DNA of 64,000 bases. Source: CAVWUA01 sp963758025 (GTDB taxonomy: Bacteria > Planctomycetota > Planctomycetia > Isosphaerales > Isosphaeraceae). This document shows positions 19,085 to 29,258 of this stretch, in pieces (position 1 is the first letter of the stretch; every line of letters begins with the position of its first letter). The notes under the pieces were generated by a model. The model was not told the DNA's origin and made no database searches. It saw only the letters and a list, made by a program, of their open reading frames with translations. The position numbers and the translations under genes are program-made. Where the stretch lies: contig CAVWUA010000005.1 in the NCBI GenBank assembly GCA_963758025.1, positions 62,001-126,000 of the forward strand, given 5' to 3'.

Positions 19085-20389
19085 ATGCGCGCCGTCGATC
19101 TGATCCGCAAGAAACGTGACGGTCGGCCTCTGGAGTCCAAGGAGATCGACTGGCTGGTCGAGGGGATCAAGACCGGCGACGTCGCGGATTACCAGTGGAC
19201 GGCCCTGATGATGGCGATCGTCTGGCGCGGGATGAACGAGGCCGAGACGGTCGCCTTGACCGACGCCATGATGGAGTCCGGCACGATCGTCGATCTCTCG
19301 ACAATCGCCGGGAAGAAGATCGACAAGCACAGCACCGGGGGAGTCGGCGACAAGACCTCCCTGGTCCTCGCGCCGATTGCCGCCGCGTGCGGGGTGCTCG
19401 TACCGATGGTCTCCGGGCGCGGGCTGGGCCACACCGGCGGCACGCTCGACAAGCTGGAGTCGATCCACGGCTTTCGGGTCGATCTGGACCTGAAGCGGTT
19501 CAAGGCGGTCCTGAAGGATTGCGGCCTGGTTATGATCGGCCAGACGGCCGAGATCGCGCCGGCGGACAAGCGGCTGTACGCCCTCCGCGACGCCACGGCC
19601 ACGGTCGAGTCGATCCCCTTGATCACCGCGTCGATCCTCTCGAAGAAGCTGGCCGAGGGGATCGACGGCCTGGTCTTCGACGTGAAAACCGGCAACGGCG
19701 CGTTCATGGAGCGGCTGGAGGACGCGAGGGCCCTGGCGCAGTCGATGTGCACCATCGGCCGGCAGATGGGCAAGAGCGTCGTGGCCCTCATCACCCGGAT
19801 GGAGCAACCGCTGGGCCTTGCGGTCGGCAATGCCGTTGAGGTGGCCGAGTGCATCGCCTGTCTGAAAGGGCAAGGACCGGCCGACGTGACGGAATTGTCG
19901 ATCGAGCTGGCCGCCGAGATGGTCCTGATGGGCGAGCAGGCCAACTCGCTCGACGAGGCCCGCCTGCTCTGCCGCCGGGCGATCTCCGATGGCACGGCCC
20001 TGGAGCGATTCCGCAAGCTCATCGCCGCGCAAGGGGGGGACCCGAAGGTCATCGACGACCCCACCCGGCTCCCTTCGGCCGCGGCGCGGATCGAGGTCAT
20101 CTCCCCGAGGGCTGGCATCGTTCACGCCCTGGCGGCCCGACCCATCGGCCAGGCAACCATGCTCCTCGGGGCCGGCCGGGCGAAAATCGACTCATTGATC
20201 GACCCATCCGTCGGCGTGATCCTGCACAAGAAGGTCGGCGACCCGGTCGAGGAAGGAGAACCCCTCTGCACGATCCTCGCCCGCGACAAGAAGACGACGC
20301 ATGAGGCCGCCCTGCCGTTGATCCTGAACGCCTTCTCGATCGGTGACGAGGCCGTGGGGGTTCCCGAGTTGCTTGTCGAGCGGCTGTAG
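19085..20389 (+). CDS. Pyrimidine-nucleoside (thymidine) phosphorylase
   Basis: 434 residues. It cleaves uridine/deoxyuridine/thymidine with phosphate to the base and (deoxy)ribose-1-phosphate. The family signature KHSTGGVGDKTSLVLAP is at about residues 80-96, with the Gly-rich loop SGRGLGHTGGTLDKLESI after it and the C-terminal swivel domain ending in a hammerhead-like segment (VILHKKVGDPVEEGEPLCTI). GGGAGAT lies ahead of the ATG. Sequence alone does not separate DeoA from Pdp. The released uracil would feed Upp, encoded directly upstream. Confidence 0.95.
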   Translation: MRAVDLIRKKRDGRPLESKEIDWLVEGIKTGDVADYQWTALMMAIVWRGMNEAETVALTDAMMESGTIVDLSTIAGKKIDKHSTGGVGDKTSLVLAPIAAACGVLVPMVSGRGLGHTGGTLDKLESIHGFRVDLDLKRFKAVLKDCGLVMIGQTAEIAPADKRLYALRDATATVESIPLITASILSKKLAEGIDGLVFDVKTGNGAFMERLEDARALAQSMCTIGRQMGKSVVALITRMEQPLGLAVGNAVEVAECIACLKGQGPADVTELSIELAAEMVLMGEQANSLDEARLLCRRAISDGTALERFRKLIAAQGGDPKVIDDPTRLPSAAARIEVISPRAGIVHALAARPIGQATMLLGAGRAKIDSLIDPSVGVILHKKVGDPVEEGEPLCTILARDKKTTHEAALPLILNAFSIGDEAVGVPELLVERL

Positions 20390-20622
20390 GAGGGATTTCG
20401 GATTGGTGCCACCGGAGGTCAGGGCTTCCGCTCCATTCGTTTTCAGGTAGCCCCGACATGATCATGCGAAGGAATACCCGGGAACGAGACTCCGCAGGGT
20501 CGGGTGGGGGTCTTGATCGCGGACAGATCTTGTCGTAAAGGTTGCAAGGATGGAAACATCGGGACAGCTCGACCGGCGGCGGAGCCTGGAATTCGACCCC
20601 CTTCTCTCTTGGCGAGTGCGGC

Positions 20623-21971
20623 ATGCGCTGGGTGGCTCTCGGATGGCTCGGTTTGATCCTGTTCGTGTTAGCCGGATCTGTCCGGGCAGATGATGGCTCG
20701 ACAGACCCGGTCCCGATGGCAAAGCAGGTCTCGCCGACGGGCTGGGGGGAACGGCTTCGGGGGCTGGCGGGGGTCGCGGTCATCCTGGGCGTCTGTGTCG
20801 GGCTGTCCGAGGACCGGCGGGCGATTTCGCCTCGGGCGGTTGGGTGGGGCCTGGCCCTGCAATGGGGGTTCGGGATCTTCTTGCTCCAGGTGCCGGCGGG
20901 GCGGCAGGCGCTGGAGGTTGCCTCGCGGTTTGTTGAAGGGGTCCTGGAGTGCGCCTTGCAGGGGGCGGAGTTCGTCTTCGGCCCGGAGCTGGTCCGGCCC
21001 GATGGCCCGGCGGGGTTCGTCTTCGCGTTCCGGGTCTTGCCGACGATCATCTTCGTCGCCGCGCTGTTCGCGGTGCTGTATCGCCTGGGGATCATGCAGC
21101 GGATCGTCTGGGTTTTCGCGTGGGTGATGTCCCGGCTGATGGGGGCCAGCGGGGCGGAGTCCCTGAACGTGGCGGCCTCGCTGTTCCTGGGTCAGACCGA
21201 GGCGCCATTGACGATCCGGCCGTACCTGCCGGGAATGACGCGCTCGGAACTGCTGGTGGTGATGGTCTCGGGCATGGCGCCTGGTGTCGGGCGGGGTGCT
21301 CGGGGCGTACATCGGCACGGGGGCGGAGTCGAAGGATCTGCTCACGGCGATCCTGATGACCGCGCCGGCGTCGCTGTTCCTGGCGAAGATCCTCATTCCC
21401 GAGACGGGCACGCCGGAGACGCTCGGCCAGGTTCACGGCGGCGACTTGCCCCCGGATGCCAACGTGCTCGACGCCGCCGCGAGGGGGACGCGCGAGGGGC
21501 TGGAGCTGGCCCTGAACGTCGCCGCGATGCTCATCTCGTTCCTGGCCCTGATCGCGCTGGTGAACAAGGGATTGGGGCTGGTCGGCGATGCCTTCCATTA
21601 CGAGGGCCTGACCTTGCAGATGATCCTCGGCAAGGCCCTGGCGCCGTTGGCCTGGTTGCTGGGTGTCCCCTGGAAGGATTGCCAGGCCGTGGGGGGCTTG
21701 CTCGGCTCTCGGGCGGTACTCAACGAGCTGATCGCCTACGGACAGCTTGGCGACTCTGCGCGACCAGCTCCAGCCGAGATCGTTCTCGATCGCGACGATT
21801 GCCCTGTGCGGGTTCGCCAACATCAGCTCGATCGGCATTCAGCTCGGCGGCATCGGGGCGTTGATCCCCAAGCGGCGGGGGGACCTGGCCCGTCTGGGGG
21901 TGCGTGCCCTGCTGGCGGCGACCCTGGCGAATTTCCTGTCCGCTTCCATTGCGGGAGTGCTCATCCCATGA
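20623..21971 (+). CDS. CNT-family nucleoside transporter (NupC type), two frameshifts
   Basis: About 449 residues. After a signal-like N-terminus (MRWVALGWLGLILFVLAG) come many membrane helices. Concentrative nucleoside transporter landmarks are GWGLALQWGFGIFLL, the substrate segment ASLFLGQTEAPLTIRPYL, LISFLALIALVNKG and the last helices IALCGFANISSIGIQLGGIG. The frame changes near 21277-21286 and near 21755; each side matches the family, so errors in the sequence are likely. The protein would import nucleosides with a cation. Its stop overlaps the ATG of the purine phosphorylase gene (ATGA), which places it firmly in the salvage operon. Confidence 0.85.
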
Positions 21972-22813
21972 TACCCAACATCTTTGAACAAGCCCAGGAC
22001 GCCGCCGTCGTCATCGGACAACGGGTCGGGACGTTTCCCAGGGTTGCCATCGTGCTCGGCTCCGGCCTGGGGGCGTTCGCCGACGGCCTGACCGAACCCA
22101 TCCGCATCCCCTATGGCGCAATCCCGCATTTCCTTGAGCCGACGATCGCCGGGCATCACGGCAATCTCATCGTCGGGCGCTGTGGAAATGTCCCGGTCGC
22201 GGTACTCCAGGGGCGGTTTCATTATTACGAAGGGCACGACCTGGAGACGGTCACGTTTCCCGTTCGGGTGCTGCAGGTGCTCGGAGTCACGACGTTGATC
22301 CTGACGGCCGCCACCGGTGGCATCCGTCCGAGTTTGCGCCCGGGGGACATCCTCTGTCTGTCCGATCACCTGAACCTGCTCGGCGCGAACCCCCTGCGCG
22401 GGCCGAACGACGACCGGCTCGGCACGCGGTTTCCCGACATGAGCGAGGTGTACTCCGAACGGCTCCGCGAGCTGGCGATCGAGGAGGCCCGACAGTTGGA
22501 ATTCACGTTACCGACCGGCGTGTACGCCGCGATGCCCGGCCCGAGCTACGAGACGCCCGCCGAGATCCGCATGCTCCGCACGCTCGGGGCGGACGTGGTG
22601 GGGATGTCCACCGTGCCCGAGGCCATCACCGCGCGGCACGCCGGGATGGACGTCCTCGCCCTGGCCATCGTCTCGAACTGGGCCGCCGGGATCACCACCG
22701 AGCCAATCACCCACGACGAGGTGATCGAGGCTGGCCGTGCCGTTGGCCCGAGGCTCTCGGAATTGCTCACGCGAGTGGTGCAGCGGCTGGGTCAGGAAGG
22801 GCCAGGCGATTGA
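21968..22813 (+). CDS. Purine-nucleoside phosphorylase (trimeric type)
   Basis: 281 residues, starting at MIPNIFEQAQDAAVVIGQR (21968) in a 4-base overlap with the transporter stop. It phosphorolyses purine nucleosides to base and ribose-1-phosphate. Signatures include IVLGSGLGAF (phosphate loop), the LQGRFHYYEGHDL region, TAATGGIRPSLRPGD, MPGPSYETPAEIRML and the base-site segment VVGMSTVPEAITARHAGM. These match the trimeric PunA/DeoD-II branch. Length is normal. It closes the upp-phosphorylase-transporter operon; 6 bases separate its stop from the convergent small gene. Confidence 0.95.
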   Translation: MIPNIFEQAQDAAVVIGQRVGTFPRVAIVLGSGLGAFADGLTEPIRIPYGAIPHFLEPTIAGHHGNLIVGRCGNVPVAVLQGRFHYYEGHDLETVTFPVRVLQVLGVTTLILTAATGGIRPSLRPGDILCLSDHLNLLGANPLRGPNDDRLGTRFPDMSEVYSERLRELAIEEARQLEFTLPTGVYAAMPGPSYETPAEIRMLRTLGADVVGMSTVPEAITARHAGMDVLALAIVSNWAAGITTEPITHDEVIEAGRAVGPRLSELLTRVVQRLGQEGPGD

Positions 22814-22819
22814 GGCGGA

Positions 22820-23014
22820 TCAACCACCTTTGGGGGCCGGGTCGGACCGCTTCAAGAGGATCAGGACGTAGGGCACCCCATGAAGCGGCGTCTCTCGAAC
22901 CGGCTCCCAACCCTGATCCAGCAAACTCGTCAGCGCCACCTTCTCGGTCGACTGCTCGCGGACGATCCAGCTCCGTCCCTCCGTGTCGAGGATGACATAA
23001 AGATACTCGCTCAT
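22820..23014 (-). CDS. Small conserved-looking protein after glcF
   Basis: 64 residues. The start overlaps the glcF stop by four bases (ATGA), strong evidence that it is translated. The sequence (MSEYLYVILDTEGRSWIVRE, then LTSLLDQGWEPVRETPLH and VLILLKR) suggests a compact beta-alpha-beta fold of the kind seen in short DUF4177-like proteins. It has no signal peptide or cysteines. The role is unknown; its position suggests an accessory to glycolate oxidation or simply a downstream passenger. Confidence 0.75.
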   Translation of the reverse strand: MSEYLYVILDTEGRSWIVREQSTEKVALTSLLDQGWEPVRETPLHGVPYVLILLKRSDPAPKGG

Positions 23015-24371
23015 GATCGGGCGTTTTCCTCGTGTCCACGATACGCGCGGTCGAGCAGATCCACTGGATGTCGGACGTTCATCGCGCTGCCCCGTTCCTT
23101 GAGCTTGCGGGCGATCTGGAGAATGCAGCCGACGTTCCCGGTGACGACCGTTTCGGCGCCGGTTGCCTCGATGAAGTCGGCCTTGCGACGGCCGAGCCGG
23201 TCCGACATCTCGGGCTGGGTCAGGTTATACGTTCCCGCCGCGCCGCAGCAGATCTCGCTCTCCTCCAGGGGGACGAGATTCAGGCCCGGGATCATCTGCA
23301 AGAGGGCCTGGGCTGGCTGCGCACCTGCTGCGCGTGGCAGAGGTGGCAGGCGTCGTGGTACGTCACGTTCAACGGCAAGGGGTTCTCGGGAGGGATCGGC
23401 CCGAGCGCGACGAGGAATTCGGAGATATCGCGGACCTTGCTCACGAACGCCCTGGCGGCCTCGTGGTCCTCGGGCGGGAGGAGGTGGGCATAATCCTTGA
23501 GCATCGCGCCGCAGCCGGCGGCGTTGACGATGATCGCGTCGAATTCCTCCGGGCGGAAGGCGCGGATGTTCGTCCGGGCGAAGTCGAACGCGGGGCCTTC
23601 GACGCCGGAGTGATAATGGATCGCGCCGCAGCAGACCTGCCCTCGCGGGATCACGACCTCGCAGCCGTTGTGCTGGAGCACGCGGGCCGTCGCGGCGTTC
23701 GTCTCGGGATACATCGCGTCCGAGACACACCCCAGAAACAGCGCCACCCGCGCCCGCTTCGGCCCGATCGGCGGCAGGACCTCCGGCAAGGGGCTCGACC
23801 CCCTTTGCAGGTCGGGGAGCATCGCCTGCATCCGTCGCAAGGTCGGCGGCAGGAGCCGCGTCAGGCCGACCCGCTCGGTGAAATCCAGCACGCCGAGCTT
23901 CTGAAACAGCCGCGCCGGTGCCAGAGACGCCCGCACCCGTCCGGCGTAAGGGAACAGGTGGTGGAGGATCAACCGCTGGAGCAGGCTCGTCCGCTCCCCC
24001 TTGCCGGCCGAGCCTTGCATCGCGACCTTGAACGGCTCGATGAGCTGCCCGTAACGGACCCCGGACGGACAGGCCGACTCGCACGCGCGGCAATCGAGGC
24101 AGAGGTTCAGGTGATGCCGCACCTCGTCCGACATCGCCAGGCGACCGTCGGTGACGGCGCGCATGAGGTAGATCCGCCCGCGCGGGCTGTCGTTCTCGTT
24201 CCCCGTCTCGATGAACGTCGGGCAGCTCGCCGTGCAGAGTCCGCAGTGAACGCACTCCTGAAAACGGCGGTATTCGATCTTCCGCGAGAGCCAGTCCAGG
24301 TCGATCCCGGCGTCGCGGGGAGGCGTCTTCAGCTCGGAATTCGTGGCTGCGTCAGGAGTTGCAGTCGCCAT
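23011..24371 (-). CDS. glcF: Glycolate oxidase iron-sulfur subunit (one frameshift)
   Basis: About 453 residues, starting at MATATPDAATNSELK (24371). Two [4Fe-4S] ferredoxin motifs (CVHCGLCTASCP and CLDCRACESACPSG) are followed by two CCG domains (FLGCVSDAMYP...CCGAIHYHSG and YHDACHLCHAQQ...CCGAAGTYN). GlcF carries electrons from the flavin subunits to the quinone pool at the inner membrane. The frame shifts near 23318-23325, between HAQQV and QALLQMIPGLN; both parts match GlcF, so an indel error is likely. Downstream of glcE and overlapping the small gene. Confidence 0.9.
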
Positions 24372-24448
24372 GAGGCAGGCGGTCCTCGGTCGGTCTCGTT
24401 GAAAAGGCGGGAGGCGGTGGTCATCCGGAGAAGAGGCACAGTCCGACG

Positions 24449-25732
24449 TTAAATTGTACCGACGAACCGCCCCGGATTCATCACCCAATCGGGATCGAGG
24501 GCCCGTTTGATCTGCTCCATCAAGGTCCAGTCCCCCCGCGGCTCCCCCCAGACCTTCAGCCGCTCCTTCGCGTCGGTCGGGCAGCGGGAAAGGATCAGGT
24601 TCCCGCCGGCCTCGACCGCCCGCGCTCGCAGGCCGTCGAGCTCCGTCGCCAGTTCATCCTGATCGAAAGGCCCCCGGAGATGCCCGCGCACGATCCCGTT
24701 CCCGGCGTGCGCCTGGACCGCCCAACGCCCCGGTTCGAGCCGCTCGACGAAGGCCATGACCTGCGAGGGCCGCACGTTCGCCAGAAGGCTCAACGGGCCC
24801 AGGCTCCGCGGCGGCGAATTCGGTCAGGGCCGCCCAGAGCGGCAAGGACGCTTCCCCCTCTCGCTGGACAAGCTCCCGCCCAGGGAGTTCCCGACGGATT
24901 TGCTCCAGCTGCCAGGCGACCGACGCGGCGTTGTCCTCGAAACCGAGCGCCAGCACCCAGGGGCGCTGGGCAGGCCCAGTGGCTCCCCGACCGCCAACGC
25001 GGCCGGTTGGTTCAGAACGTCGATCGCGACCGGACGGGTCATGGACGTGTTGAGCTGGTCGAGCACCTCGGCAAGGCCGGCCACGTCATCGAAACCGGCC
25101 CAGACGATCGCGCTGGCCTCGGGTAACGGGCGGACCTTGAGCGTCATCTGGGTGATCACGCCGAGCGTGCCCAGCGAGCCGGTCAGGAGCCTCGGCAGGT
25201 CATATCCCGCGACGTTCTTGACGACCCGCCCGCCCCCCTTGACGGCGTTGCCGTCCGCCTGGACGAAGCCGACGCCGAGGATCAGGTCGCGCGGGCGACG
25301 GTTGCCGAAGCGCCGGGGGCCGCTGGCGTTCGTCGCGAAGATCCCGCCGAGAGTCGCCCGAGCCGCCTGGGGGGCGTCGAGAGGGAGCCGCTGTCCCTGC
25401 TCGGCCAGGGTGGATTGAAGCGTGGCCAGGGTCATGCCGGCCTCGACGGTGATCGTCATGTCGGCGGCCGGGTAGTCGATGATCCGGTTCAACGATCGGG
25501 TGTCGAGCGCGATGCCGGGACGTCGCGGGATGCCGCCGTAATCGAGCGCCGTGCCGCCCCCCTGGGGATAGACCGCCAGCCCCTCCCCGGCGCGTCGCCC
25601 GATCGTCTCTCGAAGCGCGTCCACCGATTCGGGCCGTTCGGTGGCAAGGGCGTATCGGCCATCGCCGAGATGGCCGCCTTCGGGGTTGTCAGGCCAGTTC
25701 AAGAGATGCTCCCGGCGTTTCGGCCGTCGCAC
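24449..25732 (-). CDS. glcE: Glycolate oxidase FAD-binding subunit (two frameshifts)
   Basis: About 427 residues. The start is probably GTG 25732, 8 bases after the previous stop; no clear ribosome site is seen. The FAD_binding_4 fold is shown by VYPQGGGTALDYGGIP, AGMTLATLQSTLAEQGQ, LGGIFATNASGPRRFG and GRVVKNVAGYDLPRLLTGSLGT in part. The C-terminus (SLLANVRPSQVM...LDPDWVMNPGRFVGTI) is typical of GlcE. Frame changes near 24960 and 24805-24815 split it into three ORFs; they compensate in length. It works with GlcD and GlcF to oxidise glycolate to glyoxylate. Confidence 0.88.
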
Positions 25733-25740
25733 GATGCGGC

Positions 25741-26603
25741 TCAGAACGACTCTTCGGTTTCCGGTTCGGACTCGGACCGTTCCGCATAATACCGGATATC
25801 CTCACCGGAGAGGACACGATCGACGGCCTCCTGCACGAGCCGAAGGGTTTCCACGGTCCCCGGATCGGTTGCCAGGCCCGGCCAGGCATCTGTCAGGAGG
25901 ACCTGCCCCTCGAAGGCCAGCCGATGCAAGGCGTACGAGAGGCGGCGTTCGAGATGCGACGCATCGCGGAAGTCCCGTTCCAGGTCGATCAGGGCCTGGA
26001 GCAACTCACGAGCCGTGTCCGGGTCGAGTGTCTCGCCCCGGCGCAGCGTCGCCAGCAAGCTGGAGGGATCGTCGCCCAGCATGGCGGCGTGACGGAGTAC
26101 GACATCGATCGCCGCGGACGAGGATGGGGGCAGCGACTTCGGCCGGGGGACGGTCGCGGACTCGGCATGATGCGTCTTCTGCACGTCGGGTTCCTCCGTG
26201 ATCGTGTCCGGCTCCGCCGTGGTGGCGATGTTGTTGCTCATCGCGAGGCTGCGAGGCGTCCGAGGCGCAACCGACGCGGTCCACTCGGCCAGATATTCGA
26301 GGTCGTTGGCGATGGCGTCCAGGGCCTCGAATGCGCCATGTTTGACCTCGTCCTCGGCGAGCCGCTGACTCGCCATCTCGTTGGCGATGGCCTCGCGGAG
26401 CAATTCCTCACAATAGGTCTGCAACGACCGCGCTCCGCCTTCCGCGCCAGCCGCTCGGCGTTGTCGATCACGCGCTCGGGCAGGTACATGGTCAGCCGTT
26501 GCAGGTCGGAGTTCGGGTCGGCCGACTCCCGGTGCTCGCCGGAGCGAAAGGTTGGCGGAAGCCGCCGCCATCGAGAGAACCGAGGCCGTTTCGGTGGCAC
26601 CAT
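25741..26603 (-). CDS. Uncharacterised protein with ribbon-helix-helix-like N-terminus (one frameshift)
   Basis: About 287 residues. Start at MVPPKRPRFSRWRRLPPTF (26603), with AGGTGAGGA six bases upstream. Residues 35-75 (DLQRLTMYLPERVIDNAERL, then SLQTYCEELLREAIANE) look like a ribbon-helix-helix or related helical domain. A low-complexity linker and a C-terminal helical domain (LRHAAMLGDDPSSLLATLR, then VLSGEDIRYYAE) follow. The frame shifts near 26437. It sits between glcD and glcE on the same strand, so it may be co-expressed, but nothing in it is specific to glycolate metabolism. DNA binding is only a guess. Confidence 0.65.
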
Positions 26604-26722
26604 CGAATCCTCACCTCGCCCACGGAGGGGGCGCTGGATCACTCGCCAACTCTGTCAAAAACATTCCATCGGGTTCTACCACAGCACGTCCGACCTGACC
26701 AGCCGACCTCTTCCCTGCAAGA

Positions 26723-28183
26723 TCAGGCCGAAGCGCGATGACCGGGGCTTTTGCGTTCGAGACACCCGCCGCCGGTGGGAAGCATCTTCTCCGGGCTGCA
26801 ACGTCCCTCGGGATTGAACACGGTCCGAAGCGCGACCATCACGGCGAGGTCCTCGGGGGTGAACAGCTTCGGCATGAACTCCATCTTCTCGACCCCGATT
26901 CCGTGCTCGCCCGTGACGCTGCCGCCGACGGCGATACATTCTTCGAGGATCTCGTGGCTGGCCTCCAGCACCCGCTGGACTTGCTCCGGATCACGCTCGT
27001 CGAACAGCAGGATCGGGTGAATATTGCCGTCCCCCGCGTGGAAGACGTTGGCGATTCGGAGGTTATACCGCTGGCCGATCGACGTGATCGTCCGGAGGAT
27101 GTGCGGCAGCTTGGTGCGGGGAACGACGCCATCCTGAGTGCAGAAGGTGGGGCTGAGCCGCCCGATCGCGCCGAAGGCGGACTTGCGGCTTTTCCAGATG
27201 GCGACGTAATCCGGCTCCTTGCGGGTGCGCCAGGGGATCGCCGTCTTCAGCGTGCCGCCGTTCTGGCGGACGATCTCGGAGATCGCGTGCGCCTCGGTGT
27301 CCAGCCCGGCGTCCACGCCGTCGATCTCGATGATGAGCACAGCGCCGGCGTCGGTCGGAAAGCCGAAGCGGAAAGCTTGCTCGACGGCCTGGATCATCAA
27401 GGTGTCGAGCATCTCCAGGGCCGCCGGCACGATCCCCGCGGCGATCAGCCCGCTGACCGTCTCCGTGGCGGCGTCCACCGTATCGAAGACGCCAAGGAAC
27501 GTCCGCCCCGCCTCGGGGTTGCGAGTCAACGAGACCGTCACCTTCGTCACGATGCCGAACGTCCCTTCGTGCCCGACGATCAGGCCCGTCAGGTCATAAC
27601 CGGGATTGTCCTCGGTCACGCCCCCGGTCTGAACGACCGTGCCATCCGGCAGAACCAGCTCGACGCCGAGGACGTGGTTGACCGTGACGCCGTACTTCAA
27701 GGTGTGCGGGCCGCCGGAGTTCGTCGCCACGTTGCCGCCGATCGTGCAGGCCGTCTGGCTCGACGGGTCGGGGGCGTAATGGAATCCCTGATCGGCCAGA
27801 GCGCGCGTGAGCCAGACGTTGACCACCCCTGGCTCGACGACAGCGTAGCGGTCCCGGGTGTTGATTTCCAGGATGCGCTTCATGCGCGTCAGGCAAATCA
27901 TGACTCCGCCCCCGACGGCCAGGGTCCCGCCCGCCAGGCTGGTTCCCGCCCCTCGCGGAACGAACGGCACGTCGTACTGGCGACAGAGCTTGACGACCTC
28001 GACGACGTGCTCGGTACACGTCGGAAAGACGACGACATCCGGCACGCTCTTCTCGATGACGTAGCCGTCACATTCGTAGACCAGCAGCTCATCGCGGTGG
28101 TGGATCAGGTTCTCCGCCCCGACCACCCGGGTCAGGTCGGCGAGCAACCGCGCGGAGGTCTTTTCGATCGGAGCGACGGACAT
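26723..28183 (-). CDS. glcD: Glycolate oxidase FAD-linked subunit
   Basis: 486 residues, FAD-linked oxidase of the GlcD/D-lactate dehydrogenase type. FAD-binding motifs: VPFVPRGAGTSLAGGTL, QTACTIGGNVATNSGGPHTL and GHEGTFGIVTKVTVSL. The C-terminal cap has FHAGDGNIHPILLFDERD and GEHGIGVEKMEFM, the catalytic histidine segments of the family. It oxidises glycolate (or D-lactate) to the 2-oxo acid; the presence of glcE and glcF downstream favours glycolate. It is the first gene of the minus-strand operon. Length is slightly longer than enteric GlcD, with a short basic tail. Confidence 0.94.
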   Translation of the reverse strand: MSVAPIEKTSARLLADLTRVVGAENLIHHRDELLVYECDGYVIEKSVPDVVVFPTCTEHVVEVVKLCRQYDVPFVPRGAGTSLAGGTLAVGGGVMICLTRMKRILEINTRDRYAVVEPGVVNVWLTRALADQGFHYAPDPSSQTACTIGGNVATNSGGPHTLKYGVTVNHVLGVELVLPDGTVVQTGGVTEDNPGYDLTGLIVGHEGTFGIVTKVTVSLTRNPEAGRTFLGVFDTVDAATETVSGLIAAGIVPAALEMLDTLMIQAVEQAFRFGFPTDAGAVLIIEIDGVDAGLDTEAHAISEIVRQNGGTLKTAIPWRTRKEPDYVAIWKSRKSAFGAIGRLSPTFCTQDGVVPRTKLPHILRTITSIGQRYNLRIANVFHAGDGNIHPILLFDERDPEQVQRVLEASHEILEECIAVGGSVTGEHGIGVEKMEFMPKLFTPEDLAVMVALRTVFNPEGRCSPEKMLPTGGGCLERKSPGHRASA

Positions 28184-28292
28184 CGCAATTCTCAGGTCGG
28201 AGATGGAGTTCGCGGAATGACCAAGGGGCTACGGCGATCCCCTCCATTCTAGCGTAACGGTCGAGCCCCTGTCCGTCGAGCCACCTGGATTT

Positions 28293-29241
28293 TCAAGGCA
28301 GCGCCTCGAGCGGGACGGATTGAAACCCGATTCCGCCCCAGGAGACCTCGGCGGACCAGCGCTCGTTGATCCGCGACAGACGCTCGATGATGGCTTCGCT
28401 CGGCGCGGGGTTTTCGGCGGTCGCCCATCCGGGCAGGAACTCGCGAGCCGATTCGAGGTCCGACGGCCCCCAGCGGTTGGGGGCCATCAGCAAGCCGAGG
28501 AGGGCGCGCAACCGAAGTTCCCGCCGATTCGCCACGTTTTCCCGATCGAGCATCCGGCGCAGAAGCATGAGCAACTCCTCACGGCTCAGGAGAACGCCCC
28601 GGTCGTTCCCTGAAAGATCATCGAGCCGGACCCATCCAAAGCGTTCGACCTCCTCCCAGGATCGGCCCGGCACCCACACGGCGACCCGCACCGCCCCGGG
28701 CGTCCACGCCAGAATCGGCCAGGGGGATTCGGCCGGTCCGACGGTCGTCCCGTTCGTGCCGTCCGGCGCATCGGTGAGCTGTCGCGTGGTCCCGGCCGCC
28801 CGGATCACCAGCCGCGAATCCCAGGGGAGCACAACCGCCGCCGGGAGCCAGCCGAAAGCGCGACGGTTGCCAACGCGGTAATGCGTTGGCGTCCCCGCCA
28901 GCGGCCAGACGTCATAGATATCCACGAACATCCGCCGTCCGATCGTCTCGGTCACCGGACCATCCGGCGTCTCCGTCGCCTCCAGCCCCTCCCGAAGCAG
29001 CAAGGCCCGCCGCTTGATCGAACCGGAGACGACCTGTGGGGCGGGGGAACTCGGAACGGGTGGCCCCTCGATGACCCGTTCCCAGCGCTCGGTCCAGGCC
29101 GAATCGCAGCGGCCGGGTCCATGCCTCCCCATACCAGACAACGATCGCCAGGAGCACCAGCGCGAGCATCGTCGGCAGCGGATATCGAATGGGCGGAGGG
29201 GTCAAGACGGGCGTGGCTCCTCGGATATCTATTATGATCAC
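28293..29241 (-). CDS. Uncharacterised membrane-anchored protein at end of the Hsp70-FHA operon (one frameshift)
   Basis: About 316 residues if the upstream frame from 29241 (MIIIDIRGATPVLTPPP) is joined near 29100-29110 to the long downstream frame. The first part has one membrane helix (LPTMLALVLLAIVVWYGEAW). The rest looks globular: RRMFVDIYDVWPLAGTPTHY, RAFGWLPAAVVLPWDSRLVI, WEEVERFGWVRLDDLSG, then a helical C-terminus ending SWGGIGFQSVPLEALP. No family is recognised. It starts 17 bases after the stop of the prenyltransferase-vWA gene, so it is probably the last gene of that operon. The exact start is uncertain. Confidence 0.65.
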
Positions 29242-29258
29242 ATGTTCATTTCCATGAA

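Noticed and set aside
24449..25732. Three separate small genes in place of glcE
   Set aside because: The pieces align in order to one GlcE; frame changes at 24960 and 24810 explain the split.
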